A stretch of DNA of 64,000 nucleotides from Ciceribacter sp. L1K22 (GTDB lineage Bacteria > Pseudomonadota > Alphaproteobacteria > Rhizobiales > Rhizobiaceae), in contig NZ_JAGFPK010000001.1 in assembly GCF_017599385.1 (NCBI RefSeq), positions 1,417,399 through 1,481,398 of the forward strand, in the 5' to 3' direction. A model generated the notes under the pieces. The model was not told where the DNA came from and did not search any database. It saw only the letters and a list, made by a program, of their open reading frames with translations. The first letter of the stretch is position 1; each line of letters begins with the position of its first letter. Position numbers and translations under genes: made by a program. Below, piece by piece: positions 25,440 to 33,836 of this stretch.

Positions 25440-27104
25440 ATGACCGAGGCGATGGAACTGCCTGAGCGCGAGAGCATGGAATTCGACGTGGTGATCGTCG
25501 GCGCGGGGCCGGCGGGCCTGTCTGCCGCGATCCGTCTCAAACAGGTCAATCCGGACCTGACGGTCGTCGTGCTGGAAAAGGGTGCTGAAGTCGGCGCCCA
25601 TATTCTCTCCGGGGCCGTGGTCGATCCGATCGGTGTTGACGCGCTGCTGCCCGGCTGGCGCGAGGAAGAGGGCCATCCCTTCAAGACGGAAGTCACCGAC
25701 GACCACTTCCTGTTCCTCGGCCCTGCCGGCTCGATCCGACTGCCGAACGCCTTGATGCCGCCGCTGATGAACAATCACGGCAACTACATCGTCTCGCTCG
25801 GCAATGTCTGTCGCTGGCTTGCGACCAAGGCGGAAGAACTTGGCGTCGAGATCTATCCGGGCTTTGCCGCATCCGAAGTGCTCTATAACGATGCGGGCGC
25901 AGTGATCGGTGTCGCCACCGGCGACATGGGCATCGAGAAGAACGGCGAGCCGGGTCCCAACTATACGCGTGGCATGGAACTGCTCGGCAAGTATGTTCTG
26001 ATCTCGGAAGGCGTGCGTGGGTCGCTGGCCAAGCAGCTGATCGCCAAATTCGACCTGCAGAAGGACCGCGAGCCGCAGAAATACGGCATCGGCCTCAAGG
26101 AACTCTGGCAGGTCACGCCGGAGAACCACAAGCCCGGCCTCGTGCAGCACTCGTTCGGCTGGCCGCTCGGCATGAAGACCGGCGGCGGCTCCTTCCTCTA
26201 TCACCTCGAAGACAACATGGTCGCCGTCGGCTTCGTCGTGCACCTCAACTACAAGAACCCCTATCTCTTCCCGTTCGAGGAGTTCCAGCGCTTCAAGACC
26301 CATCCGGCGATCGCCTCGACCTTCGAGGGCGGCAAGCGGCTGTCCTACGGCGCCCGCGCGATTACCGAGGGCGGCTACCAGTCGGTGCCGAAGCTTTCCT
26401 TCCCGGGCGGCGCGCTGATCGGCTGTTCCGCCGGCTTCGTCAACGTGCCGCGCATCAAGGGGTCGCACAACGCCGTGCTGTCGGGCATGCTGGCGGCGGA
26501 GAAGATCGCCGAGGCGATCGCCGCCGGCCGGGCCAATGACGAGCCGGTCGAGATCGAGAACGCCTGGCGCTCCACCGCGATCGGCAAGGATCTGAAGCGC
26601 GTGCGCAACGTCAAGCCGCTGTGGTCGAAGTTCGGCACGGCGATCGGCGTGGCGCTCGGCGGCCTCGATATGTGGACCAACCAGCTGTTCGGCTTCTCCG
26701 TCTTCGGCACGCTGAAGCACGGGAAGACCGATGCCGAGAGCCTGGAGCCGGCTGCGAACCACAAGCCGATCGACTATCCGAAGCCCGATGGCGTGCTGAC
26801 CTTCGATCGCCTGTCGTCGGTGTTTCTCTCCAACACCAACCACGAGGAGGACCAGCCGGTTCATCTCAAGGTGAAGGACATGGACCTGCAGAAGCGCTCC
26901 GAACTCGGCGTCTATGCCGGTCCTTCGACCCGCTACTGTCCGGCCGGTGTCTATGAATGGGTAGAGAAGGACGGTGACGAGGTTTTCGTGATCAACGCCC
27001 AGAACTGCGTCCACTGCAAGACCTGCGACATCAAGGACCCTAACCAGAACATCACCTGGGTGCCGCCACAGGGCGGCGAGGGGCCGGTTTATCCGAATAT
27101 GTAG
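25440..27104 (+). CDS. Electron transfer flavoprotein-ubiquinone oxidoreductase
   Basis: A 554-residue membrane-associated flavoprotein that passes electrons from ETF to ubiquinone during fatty-acid and amino-acid oxidation. The N-terminal FAD motif is VVIVGAGPAGLSAAIRL (about 19-35). The middle carries the ubiquinone-binding region, and the C-terminus has the 4Fe-4S ligands in RYCPAGVYE and NCVHCKTCDIKDP. It ends with the family-typical GGEGPVYPNM. The ATG at 25440 follows AAAGGTGAGG. Length is normal for the family. It is divergent from the SIR2-TPR gene and appears monocistronic. Confidence 0.97.
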   Translation: MTEAMELPERESMEFDVVIVGAGPAGLSAAIRLKQVNPDLTVVVLEKGAEVGAHILSGAVVDPIGVDALLPGWREEEGHPFKTEVTDDHFLFLGPAGSIRLPNALMPPLMNNHGNYIVSLGNVCRWLATKAEELGVEIYPGFAASEVLYNDAGAVIGVATGDMGIEKNGEPGPNYTRGMELLGKYVLISEGVRGSLAKQLIAKFDLQKDREPQKYGIGLKELWQVTPENHKPGLVQHSFGWPLGMKTGGGSFLYHLEDNMVAVGFVVHLNYKNPYLFPFEEFQRFKTHPAIASTFEGGKRLSYGARAITEGGYQSVPKLSFPGGALIGCSAGFVNVPRIKGSHNAVLSGMLAAEKIAEAIAAGRANDEPVEIENAWRSTAIGKDLKRVRNVKPLWSKFGTAIGVALGGLDMWTNQLFGFSVFGTLKHGKTDAESLEPAANHKPIDYPKPDGVLTFDRLSSVFLSNTNHEEDQPVHLKVKDMDLQKRSELGVYAGPSTRYCPAGVYEWVEKDGDEVFVINAQNCVHCKTCDIKDPNQNITWVPPQGGEGPVYPNM

Positions 27105-27111
27105 CGGTAGA

Positions 27112-27477
27112 TCACGGCGTATATCCTAGGCCAAGCGCCTCCGCGATCCTCGCGAGTCGCTTGTCGCGAGTCAGCAAGCGTGTGCCATCGAGCAACCTTG
27201 CCGAGGCCAACAGATGGGCATCGACATAACCAATGCCGCTGCCCATGAGGGAATGTTGCCTGATCAACACCAGAACTTCCAAGTCCTTCGCCACCTTGGC
27301 TTGCGGCAGTTCGGAGAGCGATTGAAGGACCAAATCATAGTTCGGCATTGAACCGAGCGCCACTTCGCCCATCACGAAGGGATGGACCAGAAGCTGCTTC
27401 CGTTTCAGCAGAAATTCGACATGTTCTTCTCGTCTTCGGAGATGATCGATCCAGATCGACGTGTCGAGCAATATCAC
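27112..27477 (-). CDS. vapC: VapC-type PIN-domain toxin
   Basis: A 121-residue PIN-domain ribonuclease. The acidic active-site residues are visible in VILLDTSIW (Asp5), FVMGEVALG, GIGYVDAHLLA and LLTRDKRLARIA. VapC toxins cleave tRNA or rRNA. The GTG at 27477 overlaps the antitoxin stop as GTGA, the normal coupled arrangement. A longer open frame extends upstream to 27507 but lies inside the antitoxin gene. It converges with the ETF-QO gene (7-base gap). Confidence 0.9.
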   Translation of the reverse strand: MILLDTSIWIDHLRRREEHVEFLLKRKQLLVHPFVMGEVALGSMPNYDLVLQSLSELPQAKVAKDLEVLVLIRQHSLMGSGIGYVDAHLLASARLLDGTRLLTRDKRLARIAEALGLGYTP

Positions 27478-27707
27478 TCTGACTTGTCCCAGTCTGATCC
27501 GCCCCAAGTCCCATCAAGGTTCCAGCGGCGTCTTGGCGGAGCTTCAAGATCGGGCGCGCTGCCGCCGAGCATGATGAGGCGACGCGCGGCTTCGTCCTGT
27601 ATCAGCCTTGTAAGGGCTTCTTTTAAAAGTACGGATCTTTCCTTGATCCCCGTAATCTCTTGAGCCCTCGCAACGAGGTCGTCGTCCAGCGTTACCGTCG
27701 TTCTCAT
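27474..27707 (-). CDS. vapB: VapB-type antitoxin
   Basis: A 77-residue antitoxin. The N-terminal MRTTVTLDDDLVARAQEIT is the DNA-binding dimer segment of the type II TA family VapB (ribbon-helix-helix), and the Trp/Asp-rich C-terminus (WNLDGTWGGSDWDKSE) should wrap the toxin. AGGAGA lies seven bases upstream of the ATG at 27707. It is the first gene of a two-gene operon with vapC and probably autorepresses. Confidence 0.88.
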   Translation of the reverse strand: MRTTVTLDDDLVARAQEITGIKERSVLLKEALTRLIQDEAARRLIMLGGSAPDLEAPPRRRWNLDGTWGGSDWDKSE

Positions 27708-27919
27708 TCGCGTTCTCCTGATGCATCAAAAATAGCATCAGATGATGGCATTTTCAACGCAGCAGCCTAAGAACAGACGAATAGCACGTTTCGTCGACCA
27801 CATCAGAAGCAGTGAGCTTACGGCGTGGCTGCGAAATCCCCTCTCCAACCAAACACAGCCTCTGGACAGATACGCCCGCACGTTGTTTTCTTCCGGGATA
27901 ACGCGGCGGCGGAGGTTGC

Positions 27920-29065
27920 ATGTCCGGCATGAGCGAGCACCCGGCGCCCTTTCGCGCCCAGACGATCGAACTGTTTTTCGACCTGGTCTTCGTTTTCACG
28001 ATCACGCAGATCACCCACCTCGTCGAGCACGCCCATGGGGCGGTCGACTACCTCTATGCGCTCTCCGTGCTGATGCTGGTCTGGTGGATGTATGGCGGCT
28101 ACATCTGGCTGACAAATCACGCGCATACGCCGAAGACCATGCGGCTGGTGCTGGTCGCGGCGATGGCGGGTTTCCTCGTGATGGCGCTCGCCATTCCAGA
28201 GAGCAATGGCGATGGCCGGCTGGTCTTCGGTCTTGCCTATCTCTACATCGTCGCCCTGCATTTCCTTGCGTTTCTCTGGCAGGGCGGCAAACCGGCCGCG
28301 CGCGCCATGCTGCGCATCGTGCCCTTCAACATCGCCGCAGCCCTGCTGGTGATCGCCGCCGGCATGATCGAGGCGGACTGGTCCTGGATCCTGCTCCTGG
28401 CGCCGGCGCTCCTCTACGTCGTCGTAACCATCGCCAATACTGGGGATGGCTTCGCGCTCGATGCCGGCCACTTCGTCGAGCGCCACGGACTGCTGCTGAT
28501 CATTGTGCTCGGTGAGATCATCATCGCCGTCGGCAGCGGCTTTGGTGGCCTGCCGCATGACCTCAGTGCGTTTGCCATGCTTCTCCTGGCTGTCGCGCTC
28601 GTTGCCACATTGTGGTGGAGTTACTTCGACCGTGACGATGCGCTGGCGGAACACCGCATGCTGCAGGCCGACAACAGGAAGCGCACGCGCATTGCGCTGT
28701 TCGGTTATAATGGGGCGCATCTCTTCATGATCGCCGGACTGATCCTTGTGGCAGCCGGACTAAAAGTGGGCACAGTCTCGTTGGCTGCTTATACCGGCGG
28801 GCACGGTGCCGATGCGGCTCACGGCTCCGACGCCATCCTGCTGTGGGGCCTGGCGCTTTACCTCCTTGCCGATGCCGCCTTTCGCGCAATCGCCGGTCTA
28901 GGTCCGCTCGTGCTCCGACTGCTCGGAGCGATCGTCTTCGGGGCGCTGGCCGCGTTCGTTCACGGAATTCATGGCACGCCTCTGGTGGCGCTGGCGCTTG
29001 GCATCCTTCTTCTCCTGCTCGTGGTCGAGACCATCCTGTCTCGGGGCAAATCCGCGATCGCCTGA
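27920..29065 (+). CDS. Low-temperature-requirement protein A (LtrA) family
   Basis: A 381-residue inner-membrane protein with about ten hydrophobic helices. The N-terminal signature TIELFFDLVFVFTITQITH is diagnostic of the LtrA family. The biochemical function is not established. GGAGG six bases before the ATG at 27920 fixes the start. It ends four bases from the convergent AraC gene. The 212-base gap upstream (27708-27919) shows no gene; it serves vapBC on the other strand and this gene. Confidence 0.9.
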   Translation: MSGMSEHPAPFRAQTIELFFDLVFVFTITQITHLVEHAHGAVDYLYALSVLMLVWWMYGGYIWLTNHAHTPKTMRLVLVAAMAGFLVMALAIPESNGDGRLVFGLAYLYIVALHFLAFLWQGGKPAARAMLRIVPFNIAAALLVIAAGMIEADWSWILLLAPALLYVVVTIANTGDGFALDAGHFVERHGLLLIIVLGEIIIAVGSGFGGLPHDLSAFAMLLLAVALVATLWWSYFDRDDALAEHRMLQADNRKRTRIALFGYNGAHLFMIAGLILVAAGLKVGTVSLAAYTGGHGADAAHGSDAILLWGLALYLLADAAFRAIAGLGPLVLRLLGAIVFGALAAFVHGIHGTPLVALALGILLLLLVVETILSRGKSAIA

Positions 29066-29068
29066 CTG

Positions 29069-29839
29069 TCAGGAACCGGCGCGCCCGGCCTTGGGGCTCG
29101 TTCCCGTCAGCCGCCGGAACATGGCAATGAACGCCGAGGGATTGCCGTAGCCGAGGCGGCGCGAAATGGCCTGGACACTGTGACCGTCCTCCAGAAGCGA
29201 CAGCGCGGCCAGCACGCGCAACCGCTGTCGCCAGTCGTTGAACGACATGCCAAGCCTCTCCTGGAACCTGCGCGACAGGGTTCTCTCCGTTTTCCCCACA
29301 AGCCGTCCGAACTCCGCCAGTGATCTCCGGTCCCCGGGGTTCTCCTGCAATTGCAGGAGGATTGGTGCGACGAGCGGGTCGTCGGAAACGGGTAGATAGT
29401 GATCGAAACGGCGCGCCGAGCGGATGCGGTCGACGATGACCATCGCCAGCCGCAAGTCCTCCTCCGTTCTGGGATGCCGGATACCGCGCTCGGCGAAATC
29501 CGCATGGATCGCCTTTAGAAGCGGTCCAAGCTCCAGCATGCATGGCTTTTGTGGCAGATCGTGGCAGAGGTCGCGCGCGACGTAGGTGGTGACATAGCGG
29601 ATGTCGCGACGGTTGCTGGCATCATGCTCGGCGTCTGGCGGAATCCAGATCGCATATTGCGGCGGCGAGAGATAGCGAACGCCCTCGACCGTGATCTCTG
29701 CAACGCCCTGCAGCGCATAGTTCAACTCGCCCCAGACCTGCCGCTTCGGCGGGAAGACCATGCCGGCCGGATAATACTCGGTTCGGAAATAGATTGGCTC
29801 CGGCGGCTCGCCATCAACTCCACCATATTCGATGACCAT
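29069..29839 (-). CDS. AraC-family regulator with cupin sensor
   Basis: A 256-residue regulator. The N-terminal half is a cupin-like fold (QVWGELNYALQGVAEITVEG, then AIWIPPDAEHD). The C-terminal half is the AraC double helix-turn-helix (SLAEFGRLVGKTERTLSRRF, then VQAISRRLGYGNPSAFIAMF). It is divergent from an EamA exporter gene with a 99-base gap, so it likely controls that gene in response to the exported compound. The ATG at 29839 was used. Confidence 0.9.
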   Translation of the reverse strand: MVIEYGGVDGEPPEPIYFRTEYYPAGMVFPPKRQVWGELNYALQGVAEITVEGVRYLSPPQYAIWIPPDAEHDASNRRDIRYVTTYVARDLCHDLPQKPCMLELGPLLKAIHADFAERGIRHPRTEEDLRLAMVIVDRIRSARRFDHYLPVSDDPLVAPILLQLQENPGDRRSLAEFGRLVGKTERTLSRRFQERLGMSFNDWRQRLRVLAALSLLEDGHSVQAISRRLGYGNPSAFIAMFRRLTGTSPKAGRAGS

Positions 29840-29938
29840 GACCGGACTCCGTCATATGATTTCCGTTATTCGCTATATAACGCGTTTTCGACAGTTGCTA
29901 GAGGAGAGACCCGAAGCGCGGACGGCAGGAGAAGACCA

Positions 29939-30859
29939 ATGGTGGATACGGCAATAGGTGAAACTCGGTCTGCCGCTTTGGCCGATGCTCTCTACCCCAT
30001 CGCCACGATTCTGATCTGGTCGGGAAACACGATCGTCACCAAAGCATCCGCTGGTGTCATCGCGCCGGAATCGATCTCGTTCTATCGCTGGCTTATCGCC
30101 TTTGCAGTGCTGACTCCACTGGTCGCTTCGAGCGTCTGGCGCCACCGAGCGCTCGCTTTCGCGTACCTGCCCAAGCTTTTCGTGCTGGGCATGCTTGGCA
30201 TGGTTATCTACCAGTGCCTGGCGTATGTGGCGGCGGAGACGACAACGGCGGTCAACATGGGCGTGCTCGTTGCGTCCATGCCGCTGATCTCGGTGCTTCT
30301 GGCGTCTGCGCTCGCGGGCGAGGGGCTGACATCCCGGACGATTCTCGGCGGGCTTGTCTCGCTCGTCGGCCTCGTCTTTCTCGCCGCACGCGGCGATCTT
30401 GCAGAGCTTGTGCGAAGCGGTGTCCATATCGGCGACGTACTGATGCTGGTCGCCATTGTGGCGAATTCCTTCTACGGCGTGCTGTTGCGGCGCTGGTCGC
30501 TGGCGCTTCCGATGTGGCCGCAACTGTGGTGGCAGATCGGGTTTGCGGTTCTGGTGCTCTTTCCCCTCTGGCTGATGAGCGACATCTCGCCGGTCACGGC
30601 GGAGAGCCTGCCGCTGGTGCTGTTCGCCGCGCTGCCGACCTCGCTGCTGGCTCCGTTTCTGTGGATGCAGGCGATCCGCAAGCTGGGAGCGGCACGCAGC
30701 GCGCTTTACATCAACCTTGTCCCGGTGTTCGTCGCGACGCTTGCCTGGCTGGTGCTGGGCGAAGCCCTCCAGGGCTACCATCTCCTGGGCGGCGGCTTGG
30801 CCTTGCTCGGCGTAGCGGTCGGGGTGTCGAGCCGCCGTCCTATACCGAAGGCTGGCTGA
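29939..30859 (+). CDS. DMT superfamily (EamA) transporter
   Basis: A 306-residue inner-membrane exporter with ten hydrophobic helices in two EamA halves (PIATILIWSGNTIVTKASAG opens the first). The ATG at 29939 follows CAGGAGAAGACCA, a strong ribosome-binding site; an open frame continues upstream into the AraC gene and is not coding. Divergent pairing with the AraC regulator suggests inducible efflux. The substrate is unknown. Confidence 0.88.
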   Translation: MVDTAIGETRSAALADALYPIATILIWSGNTIVTKASAGVIAPESISFYRWLIAFAVLTPLVASSVWRHRALAFAYLPKLFVLGMLGMVIYQCLAYVAAETTTAVNMGVLVASMPLISVLLASALAGEGLTSRTILGGLVSLVGLVFLAARGDLAELVRSGVHIGDVLMLVAIVANSFYGVLLRRWSLALPMWPQLWWQIGFAVLVLFPLWLMSDISPVTAESLPLVLFAALPTSLLAPFLWMQAIRKLGAARSALYINLVPVFVATLAWLVLGEALQGYHLLGGGLALLGVAVGVSSRRPIPKAG

Positions 30860-30904
30860 AGCTCCCACATTTTCGACGCATTGATGAACGCGCTCCAACC
30901 AGCA

Positions 30905-30923
30905 TTAGCAGTTCATTAACCAT
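30905..30923. promoter_or_regulatory. CtrA-like box upstream of L,D-transpeptidase gene
   Basis: TTAG-CAGTTCA-TTAA followed by CCAT. This is one base short of the full CtrA consensus TTAA-N7-TTAA, and TTAACCAT is the half-site form used in Sinorhizobium. It lies about 50 bases before the transpeptidase ATG. Confidence 0.5.
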
Positions 30924-30971
30924 AAAATCCTTAGTTTGCGTCAACTCCGACGCATTACCAAGGATCATCCG

Positions 30972-31583
30972 ATGACGATTTCCCGCCGTGGCCTCCTGAT
31001 CGGCCTGCCGCTGTTTCTTGCCGGCTGCCAAACCAACAGCGATCACGCCAACTACGGTCAGGTTGAGGACAATGGCTACAAGATCGCCAAGATCCCGCTC
31101 GACAAATTCGACAAGGATCTGCGCCGGCAGGAGGTCGCTTACACGACCACCCACGCTGCCGGCACCATCGTTGTAGATACTCCGGCTCGGCGGCTCTATT
31201 ACGTGCTTGGCGGTGGACGCGCCATGCGCTACGGCATCGGCGTCGGCCGCAACGGCTATGCCCTGGCCGGCACCGCCTATATCGGCCGCAAGGCGGAATG
31301 GCCGAGCTGGACGCCGTCGCCGAACATGCTGCGCACCAATCCGGAAAAGAACATGAAATATGCCGGCGGCGTGCCCGGCGGCCCGAACAACCCGCTCGGT
31401 GCCCGCGCGCTTTACCTCTATCGTGGCGGCAACGACACCATGTTCCGCATCCACGGCACCAACCAGCCCTGGTCGATCGGTCAGGCCATGTCGTCCGGCT
31501 GCGTGCGCATGATGAACCAGGATGTGATCGACCTCTACCAGCGCGCCAAGGTCGGCGGTAAAGTCGTCGTCCTGCAGGCCTGA
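30972..31583 (+). CDS. L,D-transpeptidase (YkuD family) lipoprotein
   Basis: A 203-residue envelope enzyme. The N-terminus (MTISRRGLLIGLPLFLAGC) has a twin-arginine-like pair and a lipobox with Cys19, so it is a likely lipoprotein. The YkuD domain ends in the catalytic pattern His161-Gly-Thr-Asn ... Ser175-Gly-Cys177-Val-Arg179. These enzymes make 3-3 peptidoglycan crosslinks or anchor proteins to peptidoglycan. In polar-growing rhizobia they matter for pole and septum growth, which fits the CtrA-like box upstream. The ATG at 30972 gives the signal sequence; a rho-independent terminator follows the gene. Confidence 0.93.
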   Translation: MTISRRGLLIGLPLFLAGCQTNSDHANYGQVEDNGYKIAKIPLDKFDKDLRRQEVAYTTTHAAGTIVVDTPARRLYYVLGGGRAMRYGIGVGRNGYALAGTAYIGRKAEWPSWTPSPNMLRTNPEKNMKYAGGVPGGPNNPLGARALYLYRGGNDTMFRIHGTNQPWSIGQAMSSGCVRMMNQDVIDLYQRAKVGGKVVVLQA

Positions 31584-31606
31584 GCTGATCCGAGCCCACT
31601 CTGTGG

Positions 31607-31644
31607 AACCCCGCCGAAGCGAAACCGCCCGGCGGGGTTTTATA
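31607..31644 (+). terminator. Rho-independent terminator after L,D-transpeptidase gene
   Basis: AACCCCGCC (31607-31615) and GGCGGGGTT (31631-31639) form a nine-base-pair stem around a 15-base loop, followed by TTATATTT. It is 24 bases after the stop codon. Confidence 0.85.
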
Positions 31645-31660
31645 TTTATGCAGTATGTAT

Positions 31661-32566
31661 CTAAGTTCGCCGCGATAGAATCCCGGTCGACAGAAGCACC
31701 CCGACCCCGGTGATCATCGCGGCCGTGATCGTCGCCCAGCCGAGTGGCTCTCCGAGAAAGAACGCGCCCCCAAAGGCGGCGGCGGCCGGTGTGACGGCGG
31801 TATAGGCGGCTGCCTGCGTGCCTCCAAGCGACCGTACGGCGGCTCCATAGAGCACGGTCGCGGCGAGACCCGACAGCAAGCCCTGCGTCACCACCTGCAA
31901 TCCGATTTCGGCCATCGGTGCCTCGTGCAGGTGCGTGCCGAGAAACGGCAGAAGCAGGAGGTTGATGACCGTCGACCAGAAGCAGATCAGTGCGCCTCCC
32001 TCGAACGCCGTCAGCCCGGAATGGCGGAAGGCGTGGGTATAGGCCGCCCACAGCGTCGCGCCGATCGGCAGGATCACGAAGCTTTTCCACGTCAACCCGG
32101 CATCGGCGGAGCTACCGAACAACAACAGCAGCCCGCCGGCGAGGATCGCGAGAATGCCGAGACGGCGCAACGGATCCGGTCTTTCTCCAAGAACCAGAAT
32201 GCCGATGAGGGCCGCGGCGAGCGGCATCGTGCCGGGCAGCAATACGCCTGCGGCGGAGGCCGGCGTAGACCGCATGCCGAAGCCGACGATCTGAAAGAAG
32301 AGGGCACCCGATCCAAGAACCATCAACACGAGGGGCAACTTCTTGACCCGCTTCGGCCAGATGCCTGTCCGCATGAGAACAGGCGTCAGCACGATTGCGG
32401 GAATGCCATAGCGCAAGAGGCTGAGGTCAAGTGCGGTTAGGGAGGTTCCGACGCTGTGACGCGTCGAGACCAGCCACGCGGCCCAGATGAGCACCACCGA
32501 GAGTGCGGAGAGGGCGCCAAGGCCGGCGGACAGGGAAGGGGAAGCGGCGGGGGTGGCTGCGGTCAT
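31661..32566 (-). CDS. DMT superfamily (EamA) transporter
   Basis: A 301-residue inner-membrane protein with ten helices in two EamA halves (LSVVLIWAAWLVSTRHSVG opens the first). GGAGAC lies seven bases before the ATG at 32566. It is divergent from an Lrp/AsnC regulator 124 bases away, a layout common for amino-acid exporters, so an amino acid or related metabolite is the likely substrate. That substrate is inference. Confidence 0.88.
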   Translation of the reverse strand: MTAATPAASPSLSAGLGALSALSVVLIWAAWLVSTRHSVGTSLTALDLSLLRYGIPAIVLTPVLMRTGIWPKRVKKLPLVLMVLGSGALFFQIVGFGMRSTPASAAGVLLPGTMPLAAALIGILVLGERPDPLRRLGILAILAGGLLLLFGSSADAGLTWKSFVILPIGATLWAAYTHAFRHSGLTAFEGGALICFWSTVINLLLLPFLGTHLHEAPMAEIGLQVVTQGLLSGLAATVLYGAAVRSLGGTQAAAYTAVTPAAAAFGGAFFLGEPLGWATITAAMITGVGVLLSTGILSRRT

Positions 32567-32690
32567 GGTCGGGTCTCCGGAAGCGCTGTGATAATACCCG
32601 GTGCTGCACTGACATGTCCTTGCCATTTCTGCCCCATAATCGTATCTGGTTGGCAGAAAATTGCGCTGATCCGGTTTAGAGGTGGGGCTA

Positions 32691-33167
32691 TTGCCAAAAC
32701 TCGATGAATTCGATGTCGCCATCATAGATGCTCTGCAGGACAATGCGCGGGCGACCAATGTCGAGATCGCCGAAAAGGTGAACCTCTCCCAGTCCCCATG
32801 TCTCAGGCGCATACGGGCATTGGAGGAGCGCGGTGTGATCAGGGGATACCGCGCCGACCTGGATCGTCAGGCGGTAGGGCTCGAGCTTACCGTTTTCGTA
32901 GCCTTCAAGGTGATCCGCCACAGCCGGGAGAACGCACAGGAGTTTCAGCAGGCGCTGATGGAAATCCCGGAGATCGTCTCCTGCTACATGATTTCCGGCG
33001 ACCTCGATTTCCTGGCGGAAGTCGTGGTCGAAAACCTCGCTGCCTACGAGCGACTGCTGACCGAGCGCATGCTCGTCCTGCCCCAGGTGACAGATATTCG
33101 CTCGAACTTCGCCATCCGCTCGGTGAAGACCGGCGGCCCGCTGAAGCTGCCGCCGGCGAGGGGGTAG
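32691..33167 (+). CDS. Lrp/AsnC-family regulator
   Basis: A 158-residue regulator. An N-terminal helix-turn-helix (DALQDNARATNVEIAEKVNL, then SQSPCLRRIRALEE) is followed by a RAM effector domain (residues about 65-140). TTG 32691 is preferred because AGAGGTGGGG directly precedes it and the product begins MPKLDEFDVAIIDAL; the only alternative is GTG 32682, which lies inside that ribosome-binding site. The last codons (TGGPLKLPPARG) include part of a 30-base sequence repeated exactly at 33791-33820, so the present C-terminus was probably re-formed when the ParDE cassette arrived. It is likely to control the divergent exporter. Confidence 0.9.
   Translation: MPKLDEFDVAIIDALQDNARATNVEIAEKVNLSQSPCLRRIRALEERGVIRGYRADLDRQAVGLELTVFVAFKVIRHSRENAQEFQQALMEIPEIVSCYMISGDLDFLAEVVVENLAAYERLLTERMLVLPQVTDIRSNFAIRSVKTGGPLKLPPARG
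33128..33157 (+). repeat. 30-bp direct repeat, copy 1 (inside lrp 3' end)
   Basis: The sequence at 33128-33157 is identical to 33791-33820 and encodes TGGPLKLPPA at the end of the Lrp protein. The two copies bracket the ParDE module. Confidence 0.9.
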
Positions 33168-33168
33168 A

Positions 33169-33477
33169 TTATCCGTCCTCGCCGAAGTGATTATCGATAT
33201 CGCGATGCCCTTCCAACACGGCGACAACCTCCAGCACATCGTCGACGTAGCGAAAAAAGATCACGTAACCCCGATACGCGAAGCTTCTGACATCGGTGCG
33301 AAGTTCGGGTCGAGGACGGCCAAGTTCCCCGGGCAAACTGGCAAGGTTCCTGCACCGCGCGCGCAGTCTGTCTACGAAGCTTCGGGCCAGGGCTACATCG
33401 CCGCTCTGGCTGGCAATGTAGGTCATGATGTTCAGCAGGTCGGCCTTAGCGCTCTCGAGGTAGCGCAGCCGCCGCAT
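33169..33477 (-). CDS. parE: ParE/RelE-superfamily toxin
   Basis: A 102-residue toxin. MRRLRYLESAKADLLNIMTY opens with the typical alpha-alpha hairpin, and FAYRGYVIFFRYVDDVLEVV near the C-terminus is the beta-sheet signature of the ParE/RelE fold. ParE toxins poison DNA gyrase. The ATG at 33477 lies one base after the antitoxin stop. The stop codon is two bases from the lrp stop on the opposite strand. It belongs to a cassette flanked by 30-base direct repeats. Confidence 0.88.
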   Translation of the reverse strand: MRRLRYLESAKADLLNIMTYIASQSGDVALARSFVDRLRARCRNLASLPGELGRPRPELRTDVRSFAYRGYVIFFRYVDDVLEVVAVLEGHRDIDNHFGEDG

Positions 33478-33478
33478 T

Positions 33479-33724
33479 TCAACGAGCCTTTTGCCCAAGC
33501 TCGCCGGCCCTGATATCGAGAGCGGACGCAAGGTCTTCGTCGTCGATCGAGCCACCGGTTTCGATGGCGTTGTTCAGGTGGCTTCTGAGCGCCTGGAGCT
33601 TGACCTCCCGCTCCTCCAAGAGGCGCAAGCCTTCGCGCACGACTTCGCTCGCTGAGCTGTAGCGCCCGGTTTCGAGGGTGTTTTCGATGAATTTTTCCCA
33701 GCGTTCGCCGATCGATACGTTCAT
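33479..33724 (-). CDS. parD: ParD-type antitoxin
   Basis: An 81-residue antitoxin with an N-terminal ribbon-helix-helix (MNVSIGERWEKFIENTLETG, then RYSSASEVVREGLRLLEERE), the ParD signature. A C-terminal Asp/Glu-rich tail should bind ParE. The start at 33724 is the first ATG before the ribbon; the open frame extends to 33823 but those residues do not fit the family. It is the first gene of the parDE pair and probably autorepresses. Confidence 0.9.
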   Translation of the reverse strand: MNVSIGERWEKFIENTLETGRYSSASEVVREGLRLLEEREVKLQALRSHLNNAIETGGSIDDEDLASALDIRAGELGQKAR

Positions 33725-33790
33725 GACCATCATCCAACAGACTGGCTGGAGGATATCATCGATAACATAAAGGGCGCAATTGTTGGTATT

Positions 33791-33820
33791 GACCGGCGGC
33801 CCGCTGAAGCTGCCGCCGGC
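33791..33820 (+). repeat. 30-bp direct repeat, copy 2 (ghost of lrp 3' end)
   Basis: An exact copy of 33128-33157 followed in the same frame by AAG GTC TAG. It still reads as TGGPLKLPPAKV plus stop and is therefore a detached lrp 3' terminus beyond the ParDE cassette. It has no start of its own. Confidence 0.9.
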
Positions 33821-33836
33821 CAAGGTCTAGGCGCGA

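Noticed and set aside
33724..33823. Longer start for the ParD antitoxin
   Set aside because: The extra 33 residues run into the detached lrp end (GPP... read antisense) and do not resemble any antitoxin N-terminus.
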